DNA of 41,867 nt from Pseudomonadota bacterium (GCA_021816155.1 JAKAZA010000017.1:1-41867); one strand, 5' to 3'. Positions 32,234-40,169 are shown, counted from the first letter of the stretch. The notes: generated by a model from the sequence alone, not told the origin. Numbers and translations are program-made.

Positions 32234-33037
32234 ATGACGAGCGCCACTGCTGCCCGCATCGATATTCGCCTCGACGCCCACTCGCGAGGCCGCGTCGCCC
32301 ACGTCGCCCTGGAAAACGCCGCCAGGCTGAACGCGCTTGGCGGCGAGCTGCTGGCCAAGTTCGTCGCGGAGATCGAGCGGCTCGGGCGGGATCCGAAGAT
32401 GCGCGCGATCGTGGTCACCGGCGCCGGCGAGCGCGCGTTCACAGGCGGCGCGGACATCAACGAGATGGCGGCGATCGACGGTCCCGACGCGGCCCGCGCT
32501 TTCATCACGCAGGTGCACCGGGCCTGCCACGCCGTGCGCGCCGCGCCGATCCCGGTGATCGCCCGGGTGCGTGGCTTCTGCTTCGGCGCCGGGCTCGAGC
32601 TGGTCGCGTCGTGCGACTTCCGCGTCGCCGCCTCGGACGCCCGGTTCGGCATGCCGGAGGTGCGGCTCGGCATCCCGTCGGTGGTCGAGGCCGCGATCCT
32701 GCCGCAGTTGATCGGCTGGGGCCGCACGCGTCGTCTGCTCTACACCGGAGAGACGATCGATGCGGCGACGGCGCTGGCCTGGGGGTTGGTGGAGGAGGTG
32801 GTCGAGCCGGCCGGCCTCGACGCCACGGTCGAGATGCGTCTCGCCGACATCCTCGCCTGCGGTCCCGCGGCGATCCGCCAGCAGAAGGCGCTGATTCGCG
32901 CCTGGGAAAGCCTGCCGCCCGATGAGGCCGTCGCCGCCGGCGTCGAAGCGTTTGCCGACGCCTACCGCGGCGACGAGCCGAGACGGATGATGGCCGATTT
33001 CCTCGCCGCCCAGGCCGCCCGCAAGGGGCGCGGGTGA
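32234..33037 (+). CDS. Enoyl-CoA hydratase/isomerase family protein
   Basis: 267 aa from the ATG at 32234; a GTG two codons earlier is possible. Crotonase-fold features are NAARLNALGGELL, the CoA- and oxyanion-binding AFTGGADINEMAAID and VRGFCFGAGLELVASCD (with FGAG in the second oxyanion strand), and RFGMPEVRLGIPSVV carrying the catalytic-type Glu. It hydrates or isomerises enoyl-CoA thioesters. It lies 1.2 kb from the acyl-CoA dehydrogenase but is not in its operon. The substrate chain is not predictable. It is convergent with mgtC, 13 bp apart. Confidence 0.92.
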   Translation: MTSATAARIDIRLDAHSRGRVAHVALENAARLNALGGELLAKFVAEIERLGRDPKMRAIVVTGAGERAFTGGADINEMAAIDGPDAARAFITQVHRACHAVRAAPIPVIARVRGFCFGAGLELVASCDFRVAASDARFGMPEVRLGIPSVVEAAILPQLIGWGRTRRLLYTGETIDAATALAWGLVEEVVEPAGLDATVEMRLADILACGPAAIRQQKALIRAWESLPPDEAVAAGVEAFADAYRGDEPRRMMADFLAAQAARKGRG

Positions 33038-33050
33038 TCTGCGCCGCGCC

Positions 33051-33785
33051 TCACAGAGTGGTCGACACGCTCCATGTGGCGTCCAGCACTTCGGGGTGCG
33101 TTTCCAGCGCGGCGCACACCGCGTCGAGCTCGGCCGGTTCGGCGGAAGTCGGGATCAGGCTGGCGGCGAGCTCGACCTGGTCCTCGGCTTCCGACAGCGT
33201 CGCGACCGACCCCACCGGATAGTTGGCCTTCTCCAGTTCGGCGGCCAGCAGATCGCGCACCTCCACCACGTTGCCAGGGTCGCAGGTGACGTGGACCTGG
33301 TACAGCGCCTCGGTGAGGTCGGCGTCGACCGGGCGGCGGTTGATATAGTCCACGATGGGCCGCAGGAGCGTGTTGCCCGCGAGCACGACAGCGGTCACCG
33401 CGCCAGCCTCGGCGTAGAGCCCTCCGCCCGCGAAGGCGCCGACCGCCGCCGACGACCACAAGGTGGCCGCCGTGTTCAGCCCGCTGATCTGCATGCCCTC
33501 CTTCATGATCACGCCGGCGCCGAGGAAGCCAATGCCCGACACCACGTAGGAGATGATCCGCGTCTCGCCGTCGGCGCCCAGGAGGCGGCCGCCCAGATCG
33601 ACGAACGCGGCCGCGCCCACCGACACCAGCACCATCGTGCGAAGCCCGGCGTTGCGCTGGCGGATCTGCCGCTCCAGTCCGATCAGCCCGCCGCATACGA
33701 ACGCGACCGTCAGCGCCGCGCACGTCGTCAGGAACGGGGCCGCGCCGACGAGCGCAGCGGCGGAGCTTGCTGTCGTGCTCGACAT
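33051..33785 (-). CDS. mgtC: MgtC/SapB family membrane protein
   Basis: 244 aa. The hydrophobic N-terminal half (about residues 1-150) has the MgtC signature [29 protein letters not shown] and [14 protein letters not shown]. The C-terminal cytosolic domain (about 165-244) looks like the ACT-like domain of these proteins. MgtC proteins support growth at low Mg2+ and in macrophages, in Salmonella by acting on the F1Fo ATPase and phosphate uptake; they are not Mg2+ pumps. Here it follows an NRAMP-related transporter by 47 bp on the same strand, with an inverted repeat around its ribosome-binding site (GAGGACAGG). Confidence 0.92.
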   Translation of the reverse strand: MSSTTASSAAALVGAAPFLTTCAALTVAFVCGGLIGLERQIRQRNAGLRTMVLVSVGAAAFVDLGGRLLGADGETRIISYVVSGIGFLGAGVIMKEGMQISGLNTAATLWSSAAVGAFAGGGLYAEAGAVTAVVLAGNTLLRPIVDYINRRPVDADLTEALYQVHVTCDPGNVVEVRDLLAAELEKANYPVGSVATLSEAEDQVELAASLIPTSAEPAELDAVCAALETHPEVLDATWSVSTTL

Positions 33786-33798
33786 CCTGTCCTCGGAC

Positions 33799-33848
33799 CA
33801 GCGGTCACGCGGCCGCGCTCAGGCCCTACGCCCTAAGTGTGACCGCTG
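33799..33848 (-). promoter_or_regulatory. Intercistronic inverted repeat flanking the mgtC RBS
   Basis: CAGCGGTCAC (33799-33808) and GTGACCGCTG (33839-33848) are perfect 10-bp arms, 30 bases apart. In the transcript, the last codons of the NRAMP gene would pair with the stretch directly before the mgtC ribosome-binding site (33786-33794). Such a stem could lower mgtC translation or protect an RNA end after processing. Confidence 0.5.
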
Positions 33849-35470
33849 ATGATCAACTGCGCGATCCGCACCAGCACGAGCCCACCCGCCACCGCCAGGT
33901 ATCCGCGCAGAACGCCCATCCAGACCTTCTCCGTCACGGTCAGACGCGGCGGCGGCAGCTGCTCGAGCGGCGGCATGCGCCAGGCAAGCCGGCTGCGGCG
34001 GCCGACGGGCGACGCCGGGCGCCCCGAGCGGCGAAGACTCGCGCCCGCCCAGATCGCCAGCGTCAGCGCCGAGCCGCCTCCGAGGATCGCGAGGATCATC
34101 GGCGCGCCGATCCCGGGGTAGAGCACCGAGGCGGTCAGGATGACGGACAGCATCACCAGCACCGCGATCACGCCGCCGGTGAAGAGGTTCAGCCAGCGCC
34201 CGTTCACCCAGGGGCCGAGCACCGCCTTGTCGTTGCACAGCAGCAGCAGGAACACGGTGGCGCTCGGCAGGAGCACGCCGGCCAGCGTCTGCACGGCGTT
34301 GGTCAGCAGGCCCAGCGGCGCGCCCGGGAGCAGCACCAGGGCCGCCGCCACCGCGATCAAGCCTCCGTAGACCAGGTAGAAGCCCGCCGCCTCGCTAGGC
34401 TTGCGGTGCAGCGAATGCTTTATCCGGAAGACGTCGCCGATCGCATAGGCGGTCGACAGCGACACGGCGCCGGCGCCGATGATCGACGCGTCGATCAGGG
34501 CGATGGCGAAGAGCACGCCCGCGAGCCTGCCGGCGTGCTGCTCCAGACCCCGCGCCACCGCCCCGGCGTCGGTGAAGTGACCGTGCAGCGGCGAGCCGTC
34601 GAAGACCGCCGCGGTGAACGCGGTCATCGCCACCGCGCCCACGATCACGAAGGTGATGCCGATCCAGAGGTCGAGCTTCTCGTAGGCCATGAAGCGCGGC
34701 GTGATGCGCTTGTCGATCACGTAGCTCTGCTGGAAGAACAGCTGCCAGGGCGCGATCGTGGTGCCCACAAGGGCGATGATCATCAGCATGACATCGCTGA
34801 GCTTGCCGTCCTTCGGCATTTGCGGCGTCAGCAGATCATGGGCCACCTGCGCAGCCGGCGGGTGCACCATGAACACGATGGGCACCAGGGCCAGGCTGCC
34901 GAACACGAACACCATCATGAAGCGCTCGAAGCTGCGGAAGCTGCCCGTGCTGGCGGCGAGCACGACGACGGCCGCCGCCGCGACCACCCCCAGCTCCTTC
35001 GGGAGCCCGAGATAGGAGAGGCCGAGCGTCACGCCGATGAACTCAGTGACGATGGTCAGAGCGTTCAGCAGGAAGAGGTCGATGACGCTGAACGCACCCC
35101 AGAACCTGCCGAAACGTTCGAAGATCAGGCGGGCGTGGCCGACGCCGGTAACCGCGCCCAGGCGCAGCACCATCTCCTGGTTCACGTAGAGAACCGGGAT
35201 CATCAGCGGCAGGGTCCACAGGAGGCTGGTCGAGTAGTCCTGCGCCGCCGCCGTGTAGGTGCCGAACGCGCCGGCGTCGTTGTCGCCGACCATGACGATG
35301 AGGCCGGGGCCCAGGATCGCAAGCAGCGTCCACAGCCTCGCCCGCCACCCGTTGCGGCGGCGATGATCCTGGGCGGCGATCGAGCCGAACGCGCCTTTGA
35401 TGTCGCCCAAATGCGCCGGGTCGAGGTGCGCGGTCTGCTCGGTCGGCGCGAGGCCGTCGAAGGGGGCCAT
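33833..35470 (-). CDS. NRAMP-related metal transporter with altered metal site (candidate Mg2+ importer)
   Basis: 545 aa from the ATG at 35470 (GGAGGG 7 bases upstream); an ATG at 35485 that shares a base with the stop of the small upstream ORF is the alternative. About 11 transmembrane segments; NRAMP-like LGPGLIVMVGD and ATGVGHARL-type loops. The canonical metal motifs are changed: helix 1 DPGN is DAGA (Asp65-Ala68) and helix 6 MPHN is APWQ (240-243). The aspartate is kept, but the Asn, the soft Met and the His are lost. Loss of the Met is a feature reported for NRAMP-related magnesium transporters (NRMT). With mgtC next door, Mg2+ is the best guess; Mn2+ is less likely. Confidence 0.85.
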   Translation of the reverse strand: MAPFDGLAPTEQTAHLDPAHLGDIKGAFGSIAAQDHRRRNGWRARLWTLLAILGPGLIVMVGDNDAGAFGTYTAAAQDYSTSLLWTLPLMIPVLYVNQEMVLRLGAVTGVGHARLIFERFGRFWGAFSVIDLFLLNALTIVTEFIGVTLGLSYLGLPKELGVVAAAAVVVLAASTGSFRSFERFMMVFVFGSLALVPIVFMVHPPAAQVAHDLLTPQMPKDGKLSDVMLMIIALVGTTIAPWQLFFQQSYVIDKRITPRFMAYEKLDLWIGITFVIVGAVAMTAFTAAVFDGSPLHGHFTDAGAVARGLEQHAGRLAGVLFAIALIDASIIGAGAVSLSTAYAIGDVFRIKHSLHRKPSEAAGFYLVYGGLIAVAAALVLLPGAPLGLLTNAVQTLAGVLLPSATVFLLLLCNDKAVLGPWVNGRWLNLFTGGVIAVLVMLSVILTASVLYPGIGAPMILAILGGGSALTLAIWAGASLRRSGRPASPVGRRSRLAWRMPPLEQLPPPRLTVTEKVWMGVLRGYLAVAGGLVLVRIAQLIISGHT

Positions 35471-35484
35471 CGGGGAGCCCTCCA

Positions 35485-35622
35485 TCAACGGCCGGCCGGC
35501 TGCCAACGGCTCGCCAGGCGGCCGTCGGCGTCCAGACGCCAGACACGGGTCAGCACGGGGGGCGGCGTGTCGCGCCCAGGCACGCGGCGGGGCGCCGTGG
35601 GAATCTTGAAGAAGGCGGCCAT
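35485..35622 (-). CDS. Small 45-residue protein upstream of the NRAMP-related gene
   Basis: 45 codons, starting at the ATG at 35622 with an excellent GGGGAGG five bases upstream and ending in TGA at 35485. The product is basic and proline-rich at first (FFKIPTAPRRVPGRDTPPP) and then has VLTRVWRLDADGRLASRW, with the Trp and Arg spacing of a short beta hairpin. No membrane segment. Small proteins with an RVWR-D...GRL-RW ending occur elsewhere in alphaproteobacteria, as far as I recall, without known function. It is the first gene of the small ORF-NRAMP-mgtC unit, 14 bp from the NRAMP start, and its stop shares a base with an alternative NRAMP start (TGATG). Confidence 0.65.
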   Translation of the reverse strand: MAAFFKIPTAPRRVPGRDTPPPVLTRVWRLDADGRLASRWQPAGR

Positions 35623-35638
35623 GCGAGCCTCCCCTTTT

Positions 35639-35660
35639 GCTCGAGCTTCTGCGCTCAAGC
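35639..35660 (-). promoter_or_regulatory. Leader hairpin next to the small-ORF ribosome-binding site
   Basis: On the leftward transcript GCTTGAGC and GCTCGAGC form an 8-bp stem (one G-U pair) with a GCAGAA loop. AAAAGGGGAGG, the ribosome-binding site of the 45-codon ORF, follows at once. It may expose or protect that site. Confidence 0.4.
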
Positions 35661-35837
35661 CCGGAAGGCTGGCCGCTGGGATCAGCCGATCAGCTGCTCC
35701 CCGACGGGGCGGTCTTCGCGGGCGGTGAACCGTTCGGCGCTGCGGTGCGCGCGGTGGCCGAACGGATGGCTAGATCGCGGTTCCATCTGGGTCCGAAGTC
35801 CGGTTGATCCCGACCGCGTCTCCAAAGAGACCCGGCC

Positions 35838-35875
35838 GGACGGACGGCGAGGCACGAAAGCCTCGCCGTCCGTCC
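35838..35875. terminator. Perfect 16-bp hairpin, terminator-like
   Basis: GGACGGACGGCGAGGC and its exact complement enclose an ACGAAA loop. Stem strength and the GAAA-type loop resemble intrinsic terminators of high-GC alphaproteobacteria, but neither side has a T-run and it sits between divergent genes. It could stop readthrough, or be a transcribed leader element. Confidence 0.45.
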
Positions 35876-35883
35876 CGAACAGC

Positions 35884-35906
35884 TATATAACCAGGGGGGC
35901 TATACC
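35884..35906. promoter_or_regulatory. CsoR/RcnR-type operator with G6 core
   Basis: TATAACCAGGGGGGCTATA, a run of six G flanked by TATA half-sites, resembles the G-tract operators (TACT-G6-N-AGTA and relatives) of RcnR, FrmR and InrS. It ends about 25 bp before the start of the regulator gene, so autoregulation is likely. The divergent transport unit could be a second target. Confidence 0.6.
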
Positions 35907-35930
35907 TTCAAGCCCGATGGGCGGGGCCGG

Positions 35931-36209
35931 ATGTCGCACGTCGAGAAGGAGAAGGCGAAGCTGCTGAACCGGCTGCGGCGCATCCGCGGCCAGTTGGAGG
36001 CGATCGAGCGCGCCGTCGAGGCCGACTCCGAATGCGCCCGCATCCTTCAGCAGGCCACCTCGTGCCGCGGCGCGCTCGACGGCTTCATCGCCGAGGTGAT
36101 CGAGGACCATATCCGCGAGCACATGATCGACCCGGGCGCGCCGCGGGACGACGCGCGTGTCCGGGCGGCTGAGGAACTGGTGGAAATCGTGCACGCCTAC
36201 CTGACGTAG
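35931..36209 (+). CDS. RcnR/FrmR-type CsoR-family metal or formaldehyde sensor
   Basis: 92 aa, all-helical CsoR/RcnR family. The RcnR ligand fingerprint is complete: His3, Cys35, His60 and His64 (E. coli RcnR uses the same four positions for Ni/Co). The surrounding sequence (RIRGQLEAIER, ARILQQATSCRGALDGFIAEV, LVEIVHAYL) is closer to FrmR, the formaldehyde sensor, which has Cys35 but not His3 and His64. An extra Cys45 is present. It would act as a tetrameric repressor on the G6 operator at 35884-35906, released by a metal such as Ni, Co or Zn, or by formaldehyde. Possible targets are itself, the divergent NRAMP-mgtC unit and the ABC exporter 138 bp downstream. Confidence 0.92.
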   Translation: MSHVEKEKAKLLNRLRRIRGQLEAIERAVEADSECARILQQATSCRGALDGFIAEVIEDHIREHMIDPGAPRDDARVRAAEELVEIVHAYLT

Positions 36210-36315
36210 GCTGGCGTCGACTGGTCTCGGCCGGCGCGCCGCGAGCCGGCGCCGCACCGCGGCTCCTGTCAGCAGGGGCGCCCACAGATTTGCGTTCGTG
36301 CGCGCCTGCCGCCAC

Positions 36316-36341
36316 AATGGATTCCATTACCGAAGATGGAA
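36316..36341. promoter_or_regulatory. Clustered ATGGAA half-sites before the ABC exporter
   Basis: AATGGATTCCATT is a palindrome (6-bp arms, one central base), and TTCCAT (36322-36327) also pairs with ATGGAA (36336-36341). The last half-site ends 6 bp before the ATG at 36348 and covers the ribosome-binding region, which lacks a clear Shine-Dalgarno sequence. This suggests a repressor site. Confidence 0.35.
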
Positions 36342-36347
36342 ATTTAG

Positions 36348-38282
36348 ATGTCTTATTCACATGGTGGCGCCGCGCCGGGCAGCGGGCCGGCGGGGGTGCA
36401 AGTCAATCCTGAAGTCGACGTCAGGGCGATGCCGCATATTCTGCGGCGCATCGTGGTGCTCGCGTTCCGAACCGATCCCGTTCAGGTGGTCCTCGCGATG
36501 TTCTGCTCGCTCGGCGCGGCGGTCGCCGGGCTGATCGTTCCCAGGCTCTTCGGCACGGCGATCAATCAGGTTCAGGGCCTGCTTAAGGCGGTCGAGAATA
36601 GCCGCCAGCTCCACGTTGCGGCCGCGCAGCAGAGCCTGCTCGAGCAGCGGTCGATGCACGCGCTGATGATCAGCGCGGGGCTCGTGCTCGCGGCGAGCCT
36701 GATCCAGGGCGCCTTGACCGGTTTCGGTGGCTACCAGGGCGAGTGGGTGAGCCAGAAAGTCGCCTATAGGCTGCGTCTGCAGTATTTCCAGCACCTGCAG
36801 CGGCTGTCGTTTCGCTTCCACGACAAGATCCACTCTGGCGACCTGATCACTCGGGGCATGATCGACCTCGAGGGCACGCGGATGTTCATCCAGAACGGCA
36901 TGATGACGTCGCTGACGCTGGTCCTGCTGCTGGTCGTCGCGACCTACATGATGTTCGCCGCCAACTGGGTCATGGCGCTGCTCGCCCTCGCCTTCGTTCC
37001 GCTAAGTCTCTATACTCTGGCGCGAGTCGGCTATCTCTTGCGCGTCTCTTGGTTGCGGTTCCAGAATCTGATGAGCGTCCTCACGCTCACTATGGAGGAG
37101 AACCTCCAGGGCATCCGGGTGGTGCGCGCCTTCGCCTCGCGCGCCTTCGAGATGGCCAAGTTCGACCGGGCCGGGCTCGAGGCGCTCGACCAGGCCTTCA
37201 AGCGCATCGTGTTCCGCATGCAGGCCGTGCGCACCACGACGCTCGCCTTCTACTGCTCGCAGGCGGCGGTGCTCTGGTACGGCGGCCACGAGGTGGCGGC
37301 CCGGCAAATGAGCCCGGGACGACTGGCCGAGTTCGTGCTCTATCTCAACATCCTGCAGGCGCCGGTTCGCCAGACGCTGATGATCGTCATGTCGGCTGCG
37401 CGGGCCACCACCTGCGGCGGCCGCCTGTTCGAGATCCTCGACACCCACCCGGACATCACCGACGCGCCGGGCGCCGAGCCGCTGAAGCCCTCCCGGGGGG
37501 TGCTGCGCTTCGAGCATGTCGACTTCGCCTACGACGCCGGCAAGCTCATTCTGCAGGATATCGATTTCGAGGTCGGGCTCGGACAGACACTCGGCATCGT
37601 GGGGCCGCCCGGCTCCGGCAAGTCGACCATCGCGAACCTGATCCCGCGATTCTACGACGTCAGCGGCGGGCGCATCACGATCGATGGTGTCGACATCCGC
37701 GACGTGACGCTCTCATCGCTGCGCGAATACGTCGGTCTGGTGCAGCAGGAGGCGTTCCTGTTCGACTCGACCGTCACCAACAACGTCGCGTACGCCGATC
37801 CATGGGCCGAGGACGATCGGATCATCGGGGCGACCAAGACCGCGCAGCTGCATGACTACATCGCCGCCCTGCCAAAAGGCTATGAGACCCGCGTCGGCGA
37901 GCGCGGCGTGGCGCTTTCCGGCGGCCAGCGCCAGCGGATGTCGATCGCCCGCGGCGTAGTGCCCGGGCCGGGGATCATGATCTTCGACGACTCGACGGCG
38001 GCGATCGATGCAGTGACGGAGAAGAAGGTGCGCGACGCGCTCGCGGAAGCGACGCGGCAAAAGGCCACGATCATCATCGCCCATCGCCTCTCGTCGCTGT
38101 TGCACGCCGACGAGATCATCGTGCTGGAGGAGGGACGGATCGTAGAGCGAGGCACGCACCAGGAGCTGCTGGCGCTGCGCGGCGAATACTACGATCTCTA
38201 TCAGCTCCAGACGCGCACCGAGCAGGGCCTCTCCATCGCAGACGCCCGGATCCAGCGCCGCGTGACGGAGGCCGCCGAATGA
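36348..38282 (+). CDS. ABC exporter half-transporter with degenerate catalytic site
   Basis: 644 aa. Six transmembrane helices span about residues 45-350 (an ABC type IV exporter domain), and the nucleotide-binding domain spans about 380-620. Walker A GPPGSGKST is near residue 418, the signature is a canonical LSGGQRQR, and Walker B reads IMIFDDST near 543. The catalytic Glu after the Walker B Asp is replaced by Asp, as in the degenerate subunit of heterodimeric exporters such as TM287/288 and BmrCD. The next gene overlaps by 4 bp and codes for the complementary partner. The substrate (lipid, drug or peptide) is unknown. There is no clear Shine-Dalgarno sequence at the start. Confidence 0.93.
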   Translation: MSYSHGGAAPGSGPAGVQVNPEVDVRAMPHILRRIVVLAFRTDPVQVVLAMFCSLGAAVAGLIVPRLFGTAINQVQGLLKAVENSRQLHVAAAQQSLLEQRSMHALMISAGLVLAASLIQGALTGFGGYQGEWVSQKVAYRLRLQYFQHLQRLSFRFHDKIHSGDLITRGMIDLEGTRMFIQNGMMTSLTLVLLLVVATYMMFAANWVMALLALAFVPLSLYTLARVGYLLRVSWLRFQNLMSVLTLTMEENLQGIRVVRAFASRAFEMAKFDRAGLEALDQAFKRIVFRMQAVRTTTLAFYCSQAAVLWYGGHEVAARQMSPGRLAEFVLYLNILQAPVRQTLMIVMSAARATTCGGRLFEILDTHPDITDAPGAEPLKPSRGVLRFEHVDFAYDAGKLILQDIDFEVGLGQTLGIVGPPGSGKSTIANLIPRFYDVSGGRITIDGVDIRDVTLSSLREYVGLVQQEAFLFDSTVTNNVAYADPWAEDDRIIGATKTAQLHDYIAALPKGYETRVGERGVALSGGQRQRMSIARGVVPGPGIMIFDDSTAAIDAVTEKKVRDALAEATRQKATIIIAHRLSSLLHADEIIVLEEGRIVERGTHQELLALRGEYYDLYQLQTRTEQGLSIADARIQRRVTEAAE

Positions 38283-40162
38283 GCGATTTCGCCTTCGACG
38301 ACGCCCGCGACGCAGGGCCGCCGCAACGGCGGCGCAACGCCAACCTCGGCAGCGCCGAGGCCGAAGAGATCTTCATGGCGTTCGACACCCGGATCGTCCG
38401 CCGTTTCGCCGGCTACCTGAAACCGCACAGGGCGGCGGCTCTGGCCGCCCTCGCCGCGGCGATCGTTTCGGCCTGCGCACAGCTCGCCCTGCCGATCGCC
38501 ATCAGCGGCGCGGTGACCGCGGCCACCAGCGGCAAGGTGGACGGCCACCGACTCGATTTCGCCGTCGGCGGCTTCGTGCTTGCGGTGCTGGTGTTCACCG
38601 TCGCCTCGCTGGTCACCCAGTGGCTGAGCACCAAGCTCGCCCAGGCGGTGATCTTCGATCTGCGCCGGTCGATGTTCGAGCACTTCCAGACCATCGCCCT
38701 CGCGTTCATGGACAGGACCCACGTGGGCCGGCTGATGGCGCGCCTGCAGGGCGACGTGGGCGCGCTGCAGGATTTCCTGGAGAGCACGACCTCGACCCTG
38801 GGCGACATCGTCACCCTGTTCGGCATCGTGGTCATCGTGCTGGTGATGAACCTGAAGCTTGGCCTGCTCACCATGCTGGTGCTGCCGGCCCTGCTCATCA
38901 TCCGGGCGATCTGGCTGCCCTTCTCGAAGAAGACCTTTCGCAAGGCCCGCGACACTTCGTCGATCGCCAACGGCGCGCTCGCCGAGAACATCAACGGCAT
39001 TCGCACCGTGCAGGAGACGCGGCGCGAGGCGATGAACTTCGAGCTGTACGAGGAGAAGGCCCGCGACTATCGCGACGCGGCCGTCGAGAGCGCCTTCATC
39101 GCCCGGCTGATGACTCCGACGGTGTCGATCCTCACCGGCCTGGCGATGGCGGTGATCATCGTGATCGGCGGCTCCGAGGTGCTGAACGCCCAGCTCACGC
39201 TCGGGGCCATGGTCGGCTACGTGATCTACGTCCAGAAGTTCTTCGATCCCGTCAACACGCTCTCGATGCAGTACACGGCCCTGCAGCGGGCGATGGCGGC
39301 GGCCTACAGGGTGTTCGAGGTGCTGGACGTGCCGCTGACCCTCACTGACAAGCCGGGCGCCGTCGAGATCACCGACGAGGCGCCGACCATCGAGTTCGAT
39401 CACGTCACTTTCGGCTACGACGCCGCGCGCCCGGTGTTGAGGGACGTCTCCTTCAAGGTGAAGCCCAAGCAGATCGTCGCGCTCGTCGGTCCGACCGGAT
39501 CGGGCAAGACGTCGATCATCTCGCTCGTGCGCCGCTTCTACGACGTCAACGAAGGGCGTGTGTTGGTCGGCGGCCACGACGTGCGCGACCTCTCGCTGCA
39601 GAGCCTCGGCCGGACGATCGGCATGGTCCTGCAGGAGCCGTTCCTCTTCACCGGCACGATCGAGGAGAACATCCGCTATGCCTCGGATGCGACCCACGAG
39701 CAGGTGGTGGCGGCGGCTAAGGCGGTGCGCGCGCACGAGTTCATCATGCGCCTCCCGCAGGGCTACGACACGCCGCTGGGCCAGCGCGGGCGCAACATCT
39801 CGCTCGGCCAGCGCCAGCTGCTGTCGTTCGCCCGCGCGCTCGTCATCGACCCGAAAATCCTGATCCTCGACGAGGCGACGGCCAACATCGACTCGTTCAC
39901 CGAGCTCGAGATCCAGCGCGCGCTGAAGGCTCTGATGGCGGGGCGCACCTGCCTCGTCATCGCCCATCGCCTGGCGACGGTGCGGGACGCGAACGAGATC
40001 ATCGTGCTCCAGGCCGGGCGTATTGTGGAGCAGGGCCTGCACGAACAGCTGGTCGCGCAAGGCGGCCTCTACGCCCGTCTCTACGCCTCCAGCCACGGCT
40101 CGTTCGACGACCTTCCAGGCGAGGGCGAGCGCCGCGCCGACCGCGAAGTGATGATGACCTAG
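38279..40162 (+). CDS. ABC exporter half-transporter, partner subunit
   Basis: 627 aa, translationally coupled to the first subunit (ATGA). An N-terminal cytosolic stretch of about 40 residues precedes six transmembrane helices (about 45-320) and the nucleotide-binding domain (about 360-600). Walker A GPTGSGKTS is near residue 403 and Walker B is a canonical ILILDEAT with the catalytic Glu (about 526). The signature is degenerate, ISLGQRQ instead of LSGGQ (about 507). Because each ATP site uses one subunit's Walker motifs and the other's signature, the pair forms one competent site and one site with both defects, the arrangement expected of an asymmetric heterodimer. Confidence 0.93.
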   Translation: MSDFAFDDARDAGPPQRRRNANLGSAEAEEIFMAFDTRIVRRFAGYLKPHRAAALAALAAAIVSACAQLALPIAISGAVTAATSGKVDGHRLDFAVGGFVLAVLVFTVASLVTQWLSTKLAQAVIFDLRRSMFEHFQTIALAFMDRTHVGRLMARLQGDVGALQDFLESTTSTLGDIVTLFGIVVIVLVMNLKLGLLTMLVLPALLIIRAIWLPFSKKTFRKARDTSSIANGALAENINGIRTVQETRREAMNFELYEEKARDYRDAAVESAFIARLMTPTVSILTGLAMAVIIVIGGSEVLNAQLTLGAMVGYVIYVQKFFDPVNTLSMQYTALQRAMAAAYRVFEVLDVPLTLTDKPGAVEITDEAPTIEFDHVTFGYDAARPVLRDVSFKVKPKQIVALVGPTGSGKTSIISLVRRFYDVNEGRVLVGGHDVRDLSLQSLGRTIGMVLQEPFLFTGTIEENIRYASDATHEQVVAAAKAVRAHEFIMRLPQGYDTPLGQRGRNISLGQRQLLSFARALVIDPKILILDEATANIDSFTELEIQRALKALMAGRTCLVIAHRLATVRDANEIIVLQAGRIVEQGLHEQLVAQGGLYARLYASSHGSFDDLPGEGERRADREVMMT

Positions 40163-40169
40163 CTGCGGA

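Larger units (their letters stand above)
35623..35930. other. 308-bp divergent intergenic region
   Basis: This region separates the small ORF-NRAMP-mgtC unit (leftward) from the RcnR/FrmR-type gene (rightward). It holds the leader hairpin at 35639-35660, the 16-bp perfect stem at 35838-35875 and the G6 operator at 35884-35906. I looked for an M-box or a yybP-ykoY manganese riboswitch on the leftward strand and found neither conserved core. Confidence 0.6.

Noticed and set aside
33767-35728. 653-codon open frame on the plus strand opposite the NRAMP-related gene
   Set aside because: Same pattern of a charged, motif-free antisense frame; the minus strand encodes a clear 11-helix transporter.
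35610-35807. Rightward open frame of 66 codons ending before the 16-bp hairpin, with protein-like composition
   Set aside because: It has no convincing start codon or ribosome-binding site and overlaps the leader of the small ORF on the other strand. A decayed gene is possible, but the support is too weak to list it.
35623-35930. M-box or yybP-ykoY riboswitch before the NRAMP-mgtC unit
   Set aside because: I looked for the conserved cores on the leftward strand and found only partial, out-of-order similarities (a GGGGAGCAGC-like string), not a consensus fold.
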